The notes under the pieces are model-generated. The model did no database searches. It saw only the letters and a program-made list of their open reading frames with translations, and was not told the DNA's origin. Positions 36,246 through 49,779 of a DNA stretch of 64,000 nucleotides are shown here, one piece after another (the first letter of the stretch is position 1; each line of letters starts with the position of its first letter). A program made the translations under genes and the position numbers. The stretch comes from Panorpa germanica (lineage: Eukaryota > Arthropoda > Insecta > Mecoptera > Panorpidae). The stretch lies in assembly GCA_963678705.1 (NCBI GenBank), contig OY783209.1, forward strand, positions 62,001 through 126,000, given 5' to 3'.

Positions 36246-37385
36246 GAATGTAAAATTTATGACCTATATTAACGTAACTTTTTACGCTGATTTCAAATAT
36301 GTAATTTATTTTTTGGTAGGCCTCCCGGTTTTCGAGATATCGGCGTGTCAAGAGTTAAATAATGGAAAGATTTCAAAATGGTTTCCATATTTGAAATCAG
36401 CGGGAAATTCTACGTTTAAAAACGTTGTTAAATATCGAAAAAAAAACATTTGCTTTTTTGTTAAAATTTTAAAGGTTATACTCTTGTTAATTTTACAAAA
36501 AGTTGATGGTCTCTGAATGTAAAATTTATGACCTATATTAACGTAACTTTTTACGCTGATTTCAAATATGTAATTTATTTTTTGGTAGGCCTCCCGGTTT
36601 TCGAGATATCGGCGTGTCAAGGGTTAATTAATGGAAATTTTGTCGGCCATTTTGAAAAACTTCTTTTTGCTGTAGCGCCTAAATGGCTGAACCAATTTGA
36701 AAATTGTCTATGGCGAAAAGATGCGCAGGGAAATTCTATATAAAATTACATTTTCCAAATTTTTCCAAGACCCATAGTGCACCTGTAATAACGCTTGTGC
36801 AAACCATAGAATGAATGGCTCTAGTGTGGCCCCCTTATAGCTCCTAATAGAAACATTATATAAATTTTATAAAGGAGTATCTAGACTATCTCATATTAAA
36901 ATTTGAGCATCCTAAGTGTTTATTGTACCTTGTAATTAACGTTGCAAGCATGCTATGTCAATAAATGTAACGCTTGTGCAAACCATAGAATGCATGGCTC
37001 TAGTGTGGCCCCCTTAAGGCTCCTAATAGAAACATTATATAAAATTTATAAAGTAGTGTCTAGACTATCTCATATTAAAATTTGAGCATCCTAGGTCTTT
37101 ATTGTAGCTTGTAATTAACGTTGCAAGCATGCTATGTCAATAAATGTAACGCTTTTGCAAACCATAGAATGCATGGCTCTAGTGTGGCCCCCTTAAGGCT
37201 CCTAATAGAAACATTATATAAATTTTATAAAGGAGAGTCTAGACTACCTCATATAAATATTTCAGACTTCTATCTCTTATGGTTCATGAGATAATAACAC
37301 TTGAAGCTTGATAGAACATTTTAGAACATTTGGTAGTCGAAAAATTATTCGAAAAAAATGATATTTTAACAAGGTATATTACCGT
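36246..37385. repeat. Type I HOR, short form 1140 bp
   Basis: B 36246-36514 (CAAGAGTTAAAT), D 36515-36839, A 36840-37018, A 37019-37197, A3' 37198-37385. A3' has the private change CATATAAATATTTC. Confidence 0.95.
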
Positions 37386-38797
37386 GAATGTAAAATTTAT
37401 GACCTATATTAACGTAACTTTTTACGCTGATTTCAAATATGTAATTTATTTTTTGGTAGGCCTCCCGGTTTTCGAGATATCGGCGTGTCAAGGGTTAAAT
37501 AATGGAAAGATTTCAAAATGGTTTCCATATTTGAAATCAGCGGGAAATTCTACGTTTAATAACGTTGTTAAATATCGAAAAAAAAACATTTGCTTTTTTG
37601 TTAAAATTTTAAAGGTTATACTCTTGTTAATTTTACAAAAAGTTGATGGTCTCTGAATGTAAAATTTATGACCTATATTAACGTAACTTTTTACGCTGAT
37701 TTCAAATATGTAATTTATTTTTTGGTAGGCCTCCCGGTTTTCGAGATATCGGCGTGTCAAGGGTTAAATAATGGAAAGATTTCAAAATGGTTTCCATATT
37801 TGAAATCAGCGAGAAATTCTACGTTTAAAAACGTTGTTAAATATCGAAAAAAAAACATTTGCTTTTTTGTTAAAATTTTAAAGGTTATTATACTCTTGTT
37901 AATTTTACAAAAAGTTGATGGTCTCTGAATGTAAAATTTATGACCTATATTAACGTAACTTTTTACGCTGATTTCAAATATGTAATTTATTTTTTGGTAG
38001 GCCTCCCGGTTTTCGAGATATCGGCGTGTCAAGGGTTAATTAATGGAAATTTTGTCGGCCATTTTGAAAAACTTCTTTTTGCTGTAGCGCCTAAATGGCT
38101 GAACCAATTTGAAAATTGTCTATGGCGAAAAGATGCGCAGGGAAATTCTATATAAAATTACATTTTCCAAATTTTTCCAAGACCCATAGTGCACCTGTAA
38201 TAACGCTTGTGCAAACCATAGAATGAATGGCTCTAGTGTGGCCCCCTTATAGCTCCTAATAGAAACATTATATAAATTTTATAAAGGAGTATCTAGACTA
38301 TCTCATATTAAAATTTGAGCATCCTAAGTGTTTATTGTACCTTGTAATTAACGTTGCAAGCATGCTATGTCAATAAATGTAACGCTTGTGCAAACCATAG
38401 AATGCATGGCTCTAGTGTGGCCCCCTTAAGGCTCCTAATAGAAACATTATATAAAATTTATAAAGTAGTGTCTAGACTATCTCATATTAAAATTTGAGCA
38501 TCCTAGGTCTTTATTGTAGCTTGTAATTAACGTTGCAAGCATGCTATGTCAATAAATGTAACGCTTGTGCAAACCATAGAATGCATGGCTCTAGTGTGGC
38601 CCCCTTAAGGCTCCTAATAGAAACATTATATAAATTTTATAAAGGAGAGTCTAGACTACCTCATATAAAAATTTCAGACTTCTATCTCTTATGGTTCATG
38701 AGATAATAACACTTGAAGCTTGATAGAACATTTTAGAACATTTGGTAGTCGAAAAATTATTCGAAAAAAATGATATTTTAACAAGGTATATTACCGT
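37386..38797. repeat. Type I HOR, 1412 bp
   Basis: B 37386-37654 (TTTAATAACG), B 37655-37926, D 37927-38251, A 38252-38430, A 38431-38609, A3' 38610-38797. With the next unit it forms the extra 2552-bp pair of this region. Confidence 0.95.
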
Positions 38798-39937
38798 GAA
38801 TGTAAAATTTATGACCTATATTAACGTAACTTTTTACGCTGATTTCAAATATGTAATTTATTTTTTGGTAGGCCTCCCGGTTTTCGAGATATCGGCGTGT
38901 CAAGAGTTAAATAATGGAAAGATTTCAAAATGGTTTCCATATTTGAAATCAGCGGGAAATTCTACGTTTAAAAACGTTGTTAAATATCGAAAAAAAAACA
39001 TTTGCTTTTTTGTTAAAATTTTAAAGGTTATACTCTTGTTAATTTTACAAAAAGTTGATGGTCTCTGAATGTAAAATTTATGACCTATATTAACGTAACT
39101 TTTTACGCTGATTTCAAATATGTAATTTATTTTTTGGTAGGCCTCCCGGTTTTCGAGATATCGGCGTGTCAAGGGTTAATTAATGGAAATTTTGTCGGCC
39201 ATTTTGAAAAACTTCTTTTTGCTGTAGCGCCTAAATGGCTGAACCAATTTGAAAATTGTCTATGGCGAAAAGATGCGCAGGGAAATTCTATATAAAATTA
39301 CATTTTCCAAATTTTTCCAAGACCCATAGTGCACCTGTAATAACGCTTGTGCAAACCATAGAATGAATGGCTCTAGTGTGGCCCCCTTATAGCTCCTAAT
39401 AGAAACATTATATAAATTTTATAAAGGAGTATCTAGACTATCTCATATTAAAATTTGAGCATCCTAAGTGTTTATTGTACCTTGTAATTAACGTTGCAAG
39501 CATGCTATGTCAATAAATGTAACGCTTGTGCAAACCATAGAATGCATGGCTCTAGTGTGGCCCCCTTAAGGCTCCTAATAGAAACATTATATAAAATTTA
39601 TAAAGTAGTGTCTAGACTATCTCATATTAAAATTTGAGCATCCTAGGTCTTTATTGTAGCTTGTAATTAACGTTGCAAGCATGCTATGTCAATAAATGTA
39701 ACGCTTGTGCAAACCATAGAATGCATGGCTCTAGTGTGGCCCCCTTAAGGCTCCTAATAGAAACATTATATAAATTTTATAAAGGAGAGTCTAGACTACC
39801 TCATATAAAAATTTCAGACTTCTATCTCTTATGGTTCATGAGATAATAACACTTGAAGCTTGATAGAACATTTTAGAACATTTGGTAGTCGAAAAATTAT
39901 TCGAAAAAAATGATATTTTAACAAGGTATATTACCGT
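38798..39937. repeat. Type I HOR, short form 1140 bp
   Basis: B 38798-39066 (CAAGAGTTAAAT), D 39067-39391, A 39392-39570, A 39571-39749, A3' 39750-39937. Confidence 0.95.
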
Positions 39938-41475
39938 GAATGTAAAATTTATGACCTATATTAACGTAACTTTTTACGCTGATTTCAAATATGTAATTTA
40001 TTTTTTGGTAGGCCTCCCGGTTTTCGAGATATCGGCGTGTCAAGGGTTAAATAATGGAAAGATTTCAAAATGGTTTCCATATTTGAAATCAGCGAGAAAT
40101 TCTACGTTTAAAAACGTTGTTAAATATCGAAAAAAAAACATTTGCTTTTTTGTTAAAATTTTAAAGGTTATACTCTTGTTAATTTTACAAAAAGTTGATG
40201 GTCTCTGAATGTAAAATTTATGACCTATATTAACGTAACTTTTTACGCTGATTTCAAATATGTAATTTATTTTTTGTAGGCCTCCCGGTTTTCGAGATAA
40301 CGGCGTTTCAAGAGTTAAATAATGGAGATATTTCAAAATGGTTTTCAGATATGAAATCAGCGGGAAATTCTACGTTCAAAAACGTTGTTAAATTTCGAAA
40401 AAAAAAAATTTGCTTTTTTGTTAAAATTTTAAAGGTTATACTCTTGTTAATTTTACAAAAAGTCGATGGTCTCCAAATGTAAAATTTATAACGTATTGTG
40501 ACGTAACTTTTTACGCTGATTTCAAATATGCAATTTATTTTTTGGTAGGCCTCCCGGTTTTCGAGATATCGGCGTGTCAAGGGGTAAATAATGGACATTT
40601 GCTTTTATCGTTACGACATTTGTTTTTATCATTACGACATTTGTTTTTATCATTACGACATTTGTTTTTATCATTACGACATTTGTTTTTATCGTTACGA
40701 CATTTGTTTTTATCGTTACGGCCGTTTATATTTAAAATTATAATAATGTGCCCCCTAATAGAAACTTTATATAAAATTTATAAAGGAGTATCTAGACTAT
40801 CTCATATTAAAATTTGAGCATCCTAGGTCTTTATTGTAGCTTGTAATTAACGTTGCAAGCATGCTATGTCAATAAATGTAACGCTTGTGCAAACCATAGA
40901 ATGCATGGCTCTAGTGTGGCCCCCTTATAGCTCCTAATAGAAACATTATATAAAATTTATAAAGTAGTGTCTAGACTATCTCATATTAAAATTTGAGCAT
41001 CCTAGGTCTTTATTGTAGCTTGTAATTAACGTTGCAAGCATGCTATGTCAATAAATGTAACGCTTGTGCAAACCATAGAATGCATGGCTCTAGTGTGGCC
41101 CCCTTATAGCTCCTAATAGAAACATTATAAAAAATTTATAAAGTAGTGTCTAGACTATCTCATATTAAAATTTGAGCATCCTAGGTCTTTATTGTAGCTT
41201 GTAATTAACGTTGCAAGCATGCTATGTCAATAAATGTAACGCTTGTGCAAACCATAGAATGCATGGCTCTAGTGTGGCCCCCTTAAGGCTCCTAATAGAA
41301 ACATTATATAAGTTTTATAAAGGAGAGTCTAGACTACCTCATATAAAAATTTCAGACTTCTATCTCTTATGGTTCATGAGATAATAACACTTGAAGCTTG
41401 ATAGAACATTTTAGAACATTTGGTAGTCGAAAAATTATTCGAAAAAAATGATATTTTAACAAGGTATATTACCGT
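39938..41475. repeat. Type II HOR, 1538 bp (copy of 32156-33693)
   Basis: B 39938-40206, FF 40207-40474 (same one-base loss), Bt 40475-40593, C 40594-40719, L 40720-40750, A0 40751-40929, A 40930-41108, A 41109-41287, A3' 41288-41475. Confidence 0.95.
40594..40719. repeat. C minisatellite, 6 x 21 bp
   Basis: Standard six-copy order, 7782 bp after its partner at 32812. Confidence 0.96.
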
Positions 41476-42615
41476 GAATGTAAAATTTATGACCTATATT
41501 AACGTAACTTTTTACGCTGATTTCAAATATGTAATTTATTTTTTGGTAGGCCTCCCGGTTTTCGAGATATCGGCGTGTCAAGGGTTAAATAATGGAAAGA
41601 TTTCAAAATGGTTTCCATATTTGAAATCAGCGGGAAATTCTACGTTTAAAAACGTTGTTAAATATCGAAAAAAAAACATTTGCTTTTTTGTTAAAATTTT
41701 AAAGGTTATACTCTTGTTAATTTTACAAAAAGTTGATGGTCTCTGAATGTAAAGTTTATGACCTATATTAACGTAACTTTTTACGCTGATTTCAAATATG
41801 TAATTTATTTTTTGGTAGGCCTCCCGGTTTTCGAGATATCGGCGTGTCAAGGGTTAATTAATGGAAATTTTGTCGGCCATTTTGAAAAACTTCTTTTTGC
41901 TGTAGCGCCTAAATGGCTGAACCAATTTGAAAATTGTCTATGGCGAAAAGATGCGCAGGGAAATTCTATATAAAATTACATTTTCCAAATTTTTCCAAGA
42001 CCCATAGTGCACCTGTAATAACGCTTGTGCAAACCATAGAATGAATGGCTCTAGTGTGGCCCCCTTATAGCTCCTAATAGAAACATTATATAAATTTTAT
42101 AAAGGAGTATCTAGACTATCTCATATTAAAATTTGAGCATCCTAAGTGTTTATTGTACCTTGTAATTAACGTTGCAAGCATGCTATGTCAATAAATGTAA
42201 CGCTTGTGCAAACCATAGAATGCATGGCTCTAGTGTGGCCCCCTTAAGGCTCCTAATAGAAACATTATATAAAATTTATAAAGTAGTGTCTAGACTATCT
42301 CATATTAAAATTTGAGCATCCTAGGTCTTTATTGTAGCTTGTAATTAACGTTGCAAGCATGCTATGTCAATAAATGTAACGCTTTTGCAAACCATAGAAT
42401 GCATGGCTCTAGTGTGGCCCCCTTAAGGCTCCTAATAGAAACATTATATAAATTTTATAAAGGAGAGTCTAGACTACCTCATATAAAAATTTCAGACTTC
42501 TATCTCTTATGGTTCATGAGATAATAACACTTGAAGCTTGATAGAACATTTTAGAACATTTGGTAGTCGAAAAATTATTCGAAAAAAATGATATTTTAAC
42601 AAGGTATATTACCGT
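41476..42615. repeat. Type I HOR, short form 1140 bp
   Basis: B 41476-41744, D 41745-42069 (GTAAAGTTTATG), A 42070-42248, A 42249-42427, A3' 42428-42615. Confidence 0.95.
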
Positions 42616-44027
42616 GAATGTAAAATTTATGACCTATATTAACGTAACTTTTTACGCTGATTTCAAATATGTAATTTATTTTTTGGTAGGCCTCCCGGTT
42701 TTCGAGATATCGGCGTGTCAAGGGTTAAATAATGGAAAGATTTCAAAATGGTTTCCATATTTGAAATCAGCGGGAAATTCTACGTTTAATAACGTTGTTA
42801 AATATCGAAAAAAAAACATTTGCTTTTTTGTTAAAATTTTAAAGGTTATACTCTTGTTAATTTTACAAAAAGTTGATGGTCTCTGAATGTAAAATTTATG
42901 ACCTATATTAACGTAACTTTTTACGCTGATTTCAAATATGTAATTTATTTTTTGGTAGGCCTCCCGGTTTTCGAGATATCGGCGTGTCAAGGGTTAAATA
43001 ATGGAAAGATTTCAAAATGGTTTCCATATTTGAAATCAGCGAGAAATTCTACGTTTAAAAACGTTGTTAAATATCGAAAAAAAAACATTTGCTTTTTTGT
43101 TAAAATTTTAAAGGTTATTATACTCTTGTTAATTTTACAAAAAGTTGATGGTCTCTGAATGTAAAATTTATGACCTATATTAACGTAACTTTTTACGCTG
43201 ATTTCAAATATGTAATTTATTTTTTGGTAGGCCTCCCGGTTTTCGAGATATCGGCGTGTCAAGGGTTAATTAATGGAAATTTTGTCGGCCATTTTGAAAA
43301 ACTTCTTTTTGCTGTAGCGCCTAAATGGCTGAACCAATTTGAAAATTGTCTATGGCGAAAAGATGCGCAGGGAAATTCTATATAAAATTACATTTTCCAA
43401 ATTTTTCCAAGACCCATAGTGCACCTGTAATAACGCTTGTGCAAACCATAGAATGAATGGCTCTAGTGTGGCCCCCTTATAGCTCCTAATAGAAACATTA
43501 TATAAATTTTATAAAGGAGTATCTAGACTATCTCATATTAAAATTTGAGCATCCTAAGTGTTTATTGTACCTTGTAATTAACGTTGCAAGCATGCTATGT
43601 CAATAAATGTAACGCTTGTGCAAACCATAGAATGCATGGCTCTAGTGTGGCCCCCTTAAGGCTCCTAATAGAAACATTATATAAAATTTATAAAGTAGTG
43701 TCTAGACTATCTCATATTAAAATTTGAGCATCCTAGGTCTTTATTGTAGCTTGTAATTAACGTTGCAAGCATGCTATGTCAATAAATGTAACGCTTGTGC
43801 AAACCATAGAATGCATGGCTCTAGTGTGGCCCCCTTAAGGCTCCTAATAGAAACATTATATAAATTTTATAAAGGAGAGTCTAGACTACCTCATATAAAA
43901 ATTTCAGACTTCTATCTCTTATGGTTCATGAGATAATAACACTTGAAGCTTGATAGAACATTTTAGAACATTTGGTAGTCGAAAAATTATTCGAAAAAAA
44001 TGATATTTTAACAAGGTATATTACCGT
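42616..44027. repeat. Type I HOR, 1412 bp
   Basis: B 42616-42884 (TTTAATAACG), B 42885-43156, D 43157-43481, A 43482-43660, A 43661-43839, A3' 43840-44027. Confidence 0.95.
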
Positions 44028-45167
44028 GAATGTAAAATTTATGACCTATATTAACGTAACTTTTTACGCTGATTTCAAATATGTAATTTATTTTTTGGTA
44101 GGCCTCCCGGTTTTCGAGATATCGGCGTGTCAAGAGTTAAATAATGGAAAGATTTCAAAATGGTTTCCATATTTGAAATCAGCGGGAAATTCTACGTTTA
44201 AAAACGTTGTTAAATATCGAAAAAAAAACATTTGCTTTTTTGTTAAAATTTTAAAGGTTATACTCTTGTTAATTTTACAAAAAGTTGATGGTCTCTGAAT
44301 GTAAAATTTATGACCTATATTAACGTAACTTTTTACGCTGATTTCAAATATGTAATTTATTTTTTGGTAGGCCTCCCGGTTTTCGAGATATCGGCGTGTC
44401 AAGGGTTAATTAATGGAAATTTTGTCGGCCATTTTGAAAAACTTCTTTTTGCTGTAGCGCCTAAATGGCTGAACCAATTTGAAAATTGTCTATGGCGAAA
44501 AGATGCGCAGGGAAATTCTATATAAAATTACATTTTCCAAATTTTTCCAAGACCCATAGTGCACCTGTAATAACGCTTGTGCAAACCATAGAATGAATGG
44601 CTCTAGTGTGGCCCCCTTATAGCTCCTAATAGAAACATTATATAAATTTTATAAAGGAGTATCTAGACTATCTCATATTAAAATTTGAGCATCCTAAGTG
44701 TTTATTGTACCTTGTAATTAACGTTGCAAGCATGCTATGTCAATAAATGTAACGCTTGTGCAAACCATAGAATGCATGGCTCTAGTGTGGCCCCCTTAAG
44801 GCTCCTAATAGAAACATTATATAAAATTTATAAAGTAGTGTCTAGACTATCTCATATTAAAATTTGAGCATCCTAGGTCTTTATTGTAGCTTGTAATTAA
44901 CGTTGCAAGCATGCTATGTCAATAAATGTAACGCTTGTGCAAACCATAGAATGCATGGCTCTAGTGTGGCCCCCTTAAGGCTCCTAATAGAAACATTATA
45001 TAAATTTTATAAAGGAGAGTCTAGACTACCTCATATAAAAATTTCAGACTTCTATCTCTTATGGTTCATGAGATAATAACACTTGAAGCTTGATAGAACA
45101 TTTTAGAACATTTGGTAGTCGAAAAATTATTCGAAAAAAATGATATTTTAACAAGGTATATTACCGT
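44028..45167. repeat. Type I HOR, short form 1140 bp
   Basis: B 44028-44296 (CAAGAGTTAAAT), D 44297-44621, A 44622-44800, A 44801-44979, A3' 44980-45167. Confidence 0.95.
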
Positions 45168-46561
45168 GAATGTAAAATTTATGACCTATATTAACGTAAC
45201 TTTTTACGCTGATTTCAAATATGTAATTTATTTTTTGGTAGGCCTCCCGGTTTTCGAGATATCGGCGTGTCAAGGGTTAAATAATGGAAAGATTTCAAAA
45301 TGGTTTCCATATTTGAAATCAGCGAGAAATTCTACGTTTAAAAACGTTGTTAAATATCGAAAAAAAAACATTTGCTTTTTTGTTAAAATTTTAAAGGTTA
45401 TACTCTTGTTAATTTTACAAAAAGTTGATGGTCTCTGAATGTAAAATTTATGACCTATATTAACGTAACTTTTTACGCTGATTTCAAATATGTAATTTAT
45501 TTTTTTGTAGGCCTCCCGGTTTTCGAGATAACGGCGTTTCAAGAGTTAAATAATGGAGATATTTCAAAATGGTTTTCAGATATGAAATCAGCGGGAAATT
45601 CTACGTTCAAAAACATTGTTAAATTTCGAAAAAAAATATTTGCTTTTTCGTTAAATTTTTAAAGGTTATACTCTTGTTAATTTTACAAAAAGTTGATGGT
45701 CTCTGAATGTAAAATTTATGACCTATATTAACGTAACTTTTTACGCTGATTTCAAATATGTAATTTATTTTTTTGTAGGCCTCCCGGTTTTCGAGATAAC
45801 GGCGTTTCAAGAGTTAAATAATGGAGATATTTCAAAATGGTTTTCAGATATGAAATCAGCGGGAAATTCTACGTTCAAAAACGTTGTTAAATTTCGAAAA
45901 AAAAAAATTTGCTTTTTTGTTAAAATTTTAAAGGTTATACTCTTGTTAATTTCACAAAAAGTCGATGGTCTCCAAATGTAAAATTTATAACGTATTGTGA
46001 CGTAACTTTTTACGCTGATTTCAAATATGCAATTTATTTTTTGGTAGACTAGGTATCTAGACTATCTCATAATAAAATTTGAGCATCCTAGGTCTTTATT
46101 GTAGCTTGTAATTAACGTTGCAAGCATGCTATGTCAATAAATGTAACGCTTGTGCAAACCATAGAATGCATGGCTCTAGTGTGGCCCCCTTATAGCTCCT
46201 AATAGAAACATTATATAAAATTTATAAAGTAGTGTCTAGACTATCTCATATTAAAATTTGAGCATCCTAGGTCTTTATTGTAGCTTGTAATTAACGTTGC
46301 AAGCATGCTATGTCAATAAATGTAACGCTTGTGCAAACCATAGAATGCATGGCTCTAGTGTGGCCCCCTTAAGGCTCCTAATAGAAACATTATATAAATT
46401 TTATAAAGGAGAGTCTAGACTACCTCATATAAAAATTTCAGACTTCTATCTCTTATGGTTCATGAGATAATAACACTTGAAGCTTGATAGAACATTTTAG
46501 AACATTTGGTAGTCGAAAAATTATTCGAAAAAAATGATATTTTAACAAGGTATATTACCGT
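45168..46561. repeat. Type II HOR, 1394 bp, C array lost
   Basis: B 45168-45436 (R), FF 45437-45704, FF 45705-45973, broken Bt 45974-46047, filler 46048-46052, broken A0 46053-46194, A 46195-46373, A3' 46374-46561. The deletion removed the end of Bt, the whole minisatellite, L and the first ~40 bp of A0. A0 also has CTCATAATAAAA for CTCATATTAAAA. Confidence 0.94.
46046..46054. other. Illegitimate deletion junction with ~5-nt filler
   Basis: The Bt sequence TTTTTTGGTAG stops at 46047 and A0 sequence resumes as GTATCTAGAC at 46053. The bases between (ACTAG) belong to neither side, although ACTAG could be read as a local copy of CTAG words nearby. It is the one join in the window that breaks monomer register, and it looks like end joining rather than homologous exchange. 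Confidence 0.85.
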
Positions 46562-47973
46562 GAATGTAAAATGTATGACCTATATTAACGTAACTTTTTA
46601 CGCTGATTTCAAATATGTAATTTATTTTTTGGTAGGCCTCCCGGTTTTCGAGATATCGGCGTGTCAAGGGTTAAATAATGGAAAGATTTCAAAATGGTTT
46701 CCATATTTGAAATCAGCGGGAAATTCTACGTTTAAAAACGTTGTTAAATATCGAAAAAAAAACATTTGCTTTTTTGTTAAAATTTTAAAGGTTATACTCT
46801 TGTTAATTTTACAAAAAGTTGATGGTCTCTGAATGTAAAATTTATGACCTATATTAACGTAACTTTTTACGCTGATTTCAAATATGTAATTTATTTTTTG
46901 GTAGGCCTCCCGGTTTTCGAGATATCGGCGTGTCAAGGGTTAAATAATGGAAAGATTTCAAAATGGTTTCCATATTTGAAATCAGCGAGAAATTCTACGT
47001 TTAAAAACGTTGTTAAATATCGAAAAAAAAACATTTGCTTTTTTGTTAAAATTTTAAAGGTTATTATACTCTTGTTAATTTTACAAAAAGTTGATGGTCT
47101 CTGAATGTAAAATTTATGACCTATATTAACGTAACTTTTTACGCTGATTTCAAATATGTAATTTATTTTTTGGTAGGCCTCCCGGTTTTCGAGATATCGG
47201 CGTGTCAAGGGTTAATTAATGGAAATTTTGTCGGCCATTTTGAAAAACTTCTTTTTGCTGTAGCGCCTAAATGGCTGAACCAATTTGAAAATTGTCTATG
47301 GCGAAAAGATGCGCAGGGAAATTCTATATAAAATTACATTTTCCAAATTTTTCCAAGACCCATAGTGCACCTGTAATAACGCTTGTGCAAACCATAGAAT
47401 GAATGGCTCTAGTGTGGCCCCCTTATAGCTCCTAATAGAAACATTATATAAATTTTATAAAGGAGTATCTAGACTATCTCATATTAAAATTTGAGCATCC
47501 TAAGTGTTTATTGTACCTTGTAATTAACGTTGCAAGCATGCTATGTCAATAAATGTAACGCTTGTGCAAACCATAGAATGCATGGCTCTAGTGTGGCCCC
47601 CTTAAGGCTCCTAATAGAAACATTATATAAAATTTATAAAGTAGTGTCTAGACTATCTCATATTAAAATTTGAGCATCCTAGGTCTTTATTGTAGCTTGT
47701 AATTAACGTTGCAAGCATGCTATGTCAATAAATGTAACGCTTGTGCAAACCATAGAATGCATGGCTCTAGTGTGGCCCCCTTAAGGCTCCTAATAGAAAC
47801 ATTATATAAATTTTTTAAAGGAGAGTCTAGACTACCTCATATAAAAATTTCAGACTTCTATCTCTTATGGTTCATGAGATAATAACACTTGAAGCTTGAT
47901 AGAACATTTTAGAACATTTGGTAGTCGAAAAATTATTCGAAAAAAATGATATTTTAACAAGGTATATTACCGT
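46562..47973. repeat. Type I HOR, 1412 bp
   Basis: B 46562-46830 (GTAAAATGTATGACC, private), B 46831-47102, D 47103-47427, A 47428-47606, A 47607-47785, A3' 47786-47973 (AAATTTTTTAAAGG, private). Confidence 0.95.
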
Positions 47974-49779
47974 GAATGTAAAATTTATGACCTATATTAA
48001 CGTAACTTTTTACGCTGATTTCAAATATGTAATTTATTTTTTGGTAGGCCTCCCGGTTTTCGAGATATCGGCGTGTCAAGGGTTAAATAATGGAAAGATT
48101 TCAAAATGGTTTCCATATTTGAAATCAGCGGGAAATTCTACGTTTAAAAACGTTGTTAAATATCGAAAAAAAACATTTGCTTTTTTGTTAAAATTTTAAA
48201 GGTTATACTCTTGTTAATTTTACAAAAAGTTGATGGTCTCTGAATGTAAAATTTATGACCTATATTAACGTAACTTTTTACGCTGATTTCAAATATGTAA
48301 TTTATTTTTTTGTAGGCCTCCCGGTTTTCGAGATAACGGCGTTTCAAGAGTTAAATAATGGAGATATTTCAAAATGGTTTTCAGATATGAAATCAGCGGG
48401 AAATTCTACGTTCAAAAACATTGTTAAATTTCGAAAAAAAATATTTGCTTTTTCGTTAAATTTTTAAAGGTTATACTCTTGTTAATTTTACAAAAAGTTG
48501 ATGGTCTCTGAATGTAAAATTTATGACCTATATTAACGTAACTTTTTACGCTGATTTCAAATATGTAATTTATTTTTTTGTAGGCCTCCCGGTTTTCGAG
48601 ATAACGGCGTTTCAAGAGTTAAATAATGGAGATATTTCAAAATGGTTTTCAGATATGAAATCAGCGGGAAATTCTACGTTCAAAAACGTTGTTAAATTTC
48701 GAAAAAAAAAAATTTGCTTTTTTGTTAAAATTTTAAAGGTTATACTCTTGTTAATTTCACAAAAAGTCGATGGTCTCCAAATGTAAAATTTATAACGTAT
48801 TGTGACGTAACTTTTTACGCTGATTTCAAATATGCAATTTATTTTTTGGTAGGCCTCCCGGTTTTCGAGATATCGGCGTGTCAAGGGGTAAATAATGGAC
48901 ATTTGCTTTTATCGTTACGACATTTGTTTTTATCATTACGACATTTGTTTTTATCATTACGACATTTGTTTTTATCATTACGACATTTGTTTTTATCGTT
49001 ACGACATTTGTTTTTATCGTTACGGCCGTTTATATTTAAAATTATAATAATGTGCCCCCTAATAGAAACTTTATATAAAATTTATAAAGGAGTATCTAGA
49101 CTATCTCATATTAAAATTTGAGCATCCTAGGTCTTTATTGTAGCTTGTAATTAACGTTGCAAGCATGCTATGTCAATAAATGTAACGCTTGTGCAAACCA
49201 TAGAATGCATGGCTCTAGTGTGGCCCCCTTATAGCTCCTAATAGAAACATTATATAAAATTTATAAAGTAGTGTCTAGACTATCTCATATTAAAATTTGA
49301 GCATCCTAGGTCTTTATTGTAGCTTGTAATTAACGTTGTAAGCATGCTATGTCAATAAATGTAACGCTTGTGCAAACCATAGAATGCATGGCTCTAGTGT
49401 GGCCCCCTTATAGCTCCTAATAGAAACATTATATAAAATTTATAAAGTAGTGTCTAGACTATCTCATATTAAAATTTGAGCATCCTAGGTCTTTATTGTA
49501 GCTTGTAATTAACGTTGCAAGCATGCTATGTCAATAAATGTAACGCTTGTGCAAACCATAGAATGCATGGCTCTAGTGTGGCCCCCTTAAGGCTCCTAAT
49601 AGAAACATTATATAAATTTTATAAAGGAGAGTCTAGACTACCTCATATAAAAATTTCAGACTTCTATCTCTTATGGTTCATGAGATAATAACACTTGAAG
49701 CTTGATAGAACATTTTAGAACATTTGGTAGTCGAAAAATTATTCGAAAAAAATGATATTTTAACAAGGTATATTACCGT
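47974..49779. repeat. Type II HOR, 1806 bp
   Basis: B 47974-48241 (G, one A short in the poly-A run), FF 48242-48509, FF 48510-48778, Bt 48779-48897, C 48898-49023, L 49024-49054, A0 49055-49233, A 49234-49412 (GTTGTAAGC), A 49413-49591, A3' 49592-49779. The usual second B (R) is absent. Confidence 0.95.
48898..49023. repeat. C minisatellite, 6 x 21 bp
   Basis: Standard six-copy order of variants. Confidence 0.96.

Larger units (their letters stand above)
33694..41475. repeat. Second super-HOR, copy 2 (7782 bp = 5230 + 2552)
   Basis: Same order and marks as copy 1 but with the 1412+1140 pair present twice (34834-37385 and 37386-39937). Confidence 0.92.
41476..45167. repeat. Second super-HOR, copy 3 (partial, 3692 bp)
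   Basis: Order I(1140), I(1412), I(1140) with the same three marks. The following type II unit is a different variant (two FF monomers and a lost C array), so copy 3 is cut off or was overwritten there. Confidence 0.9.
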
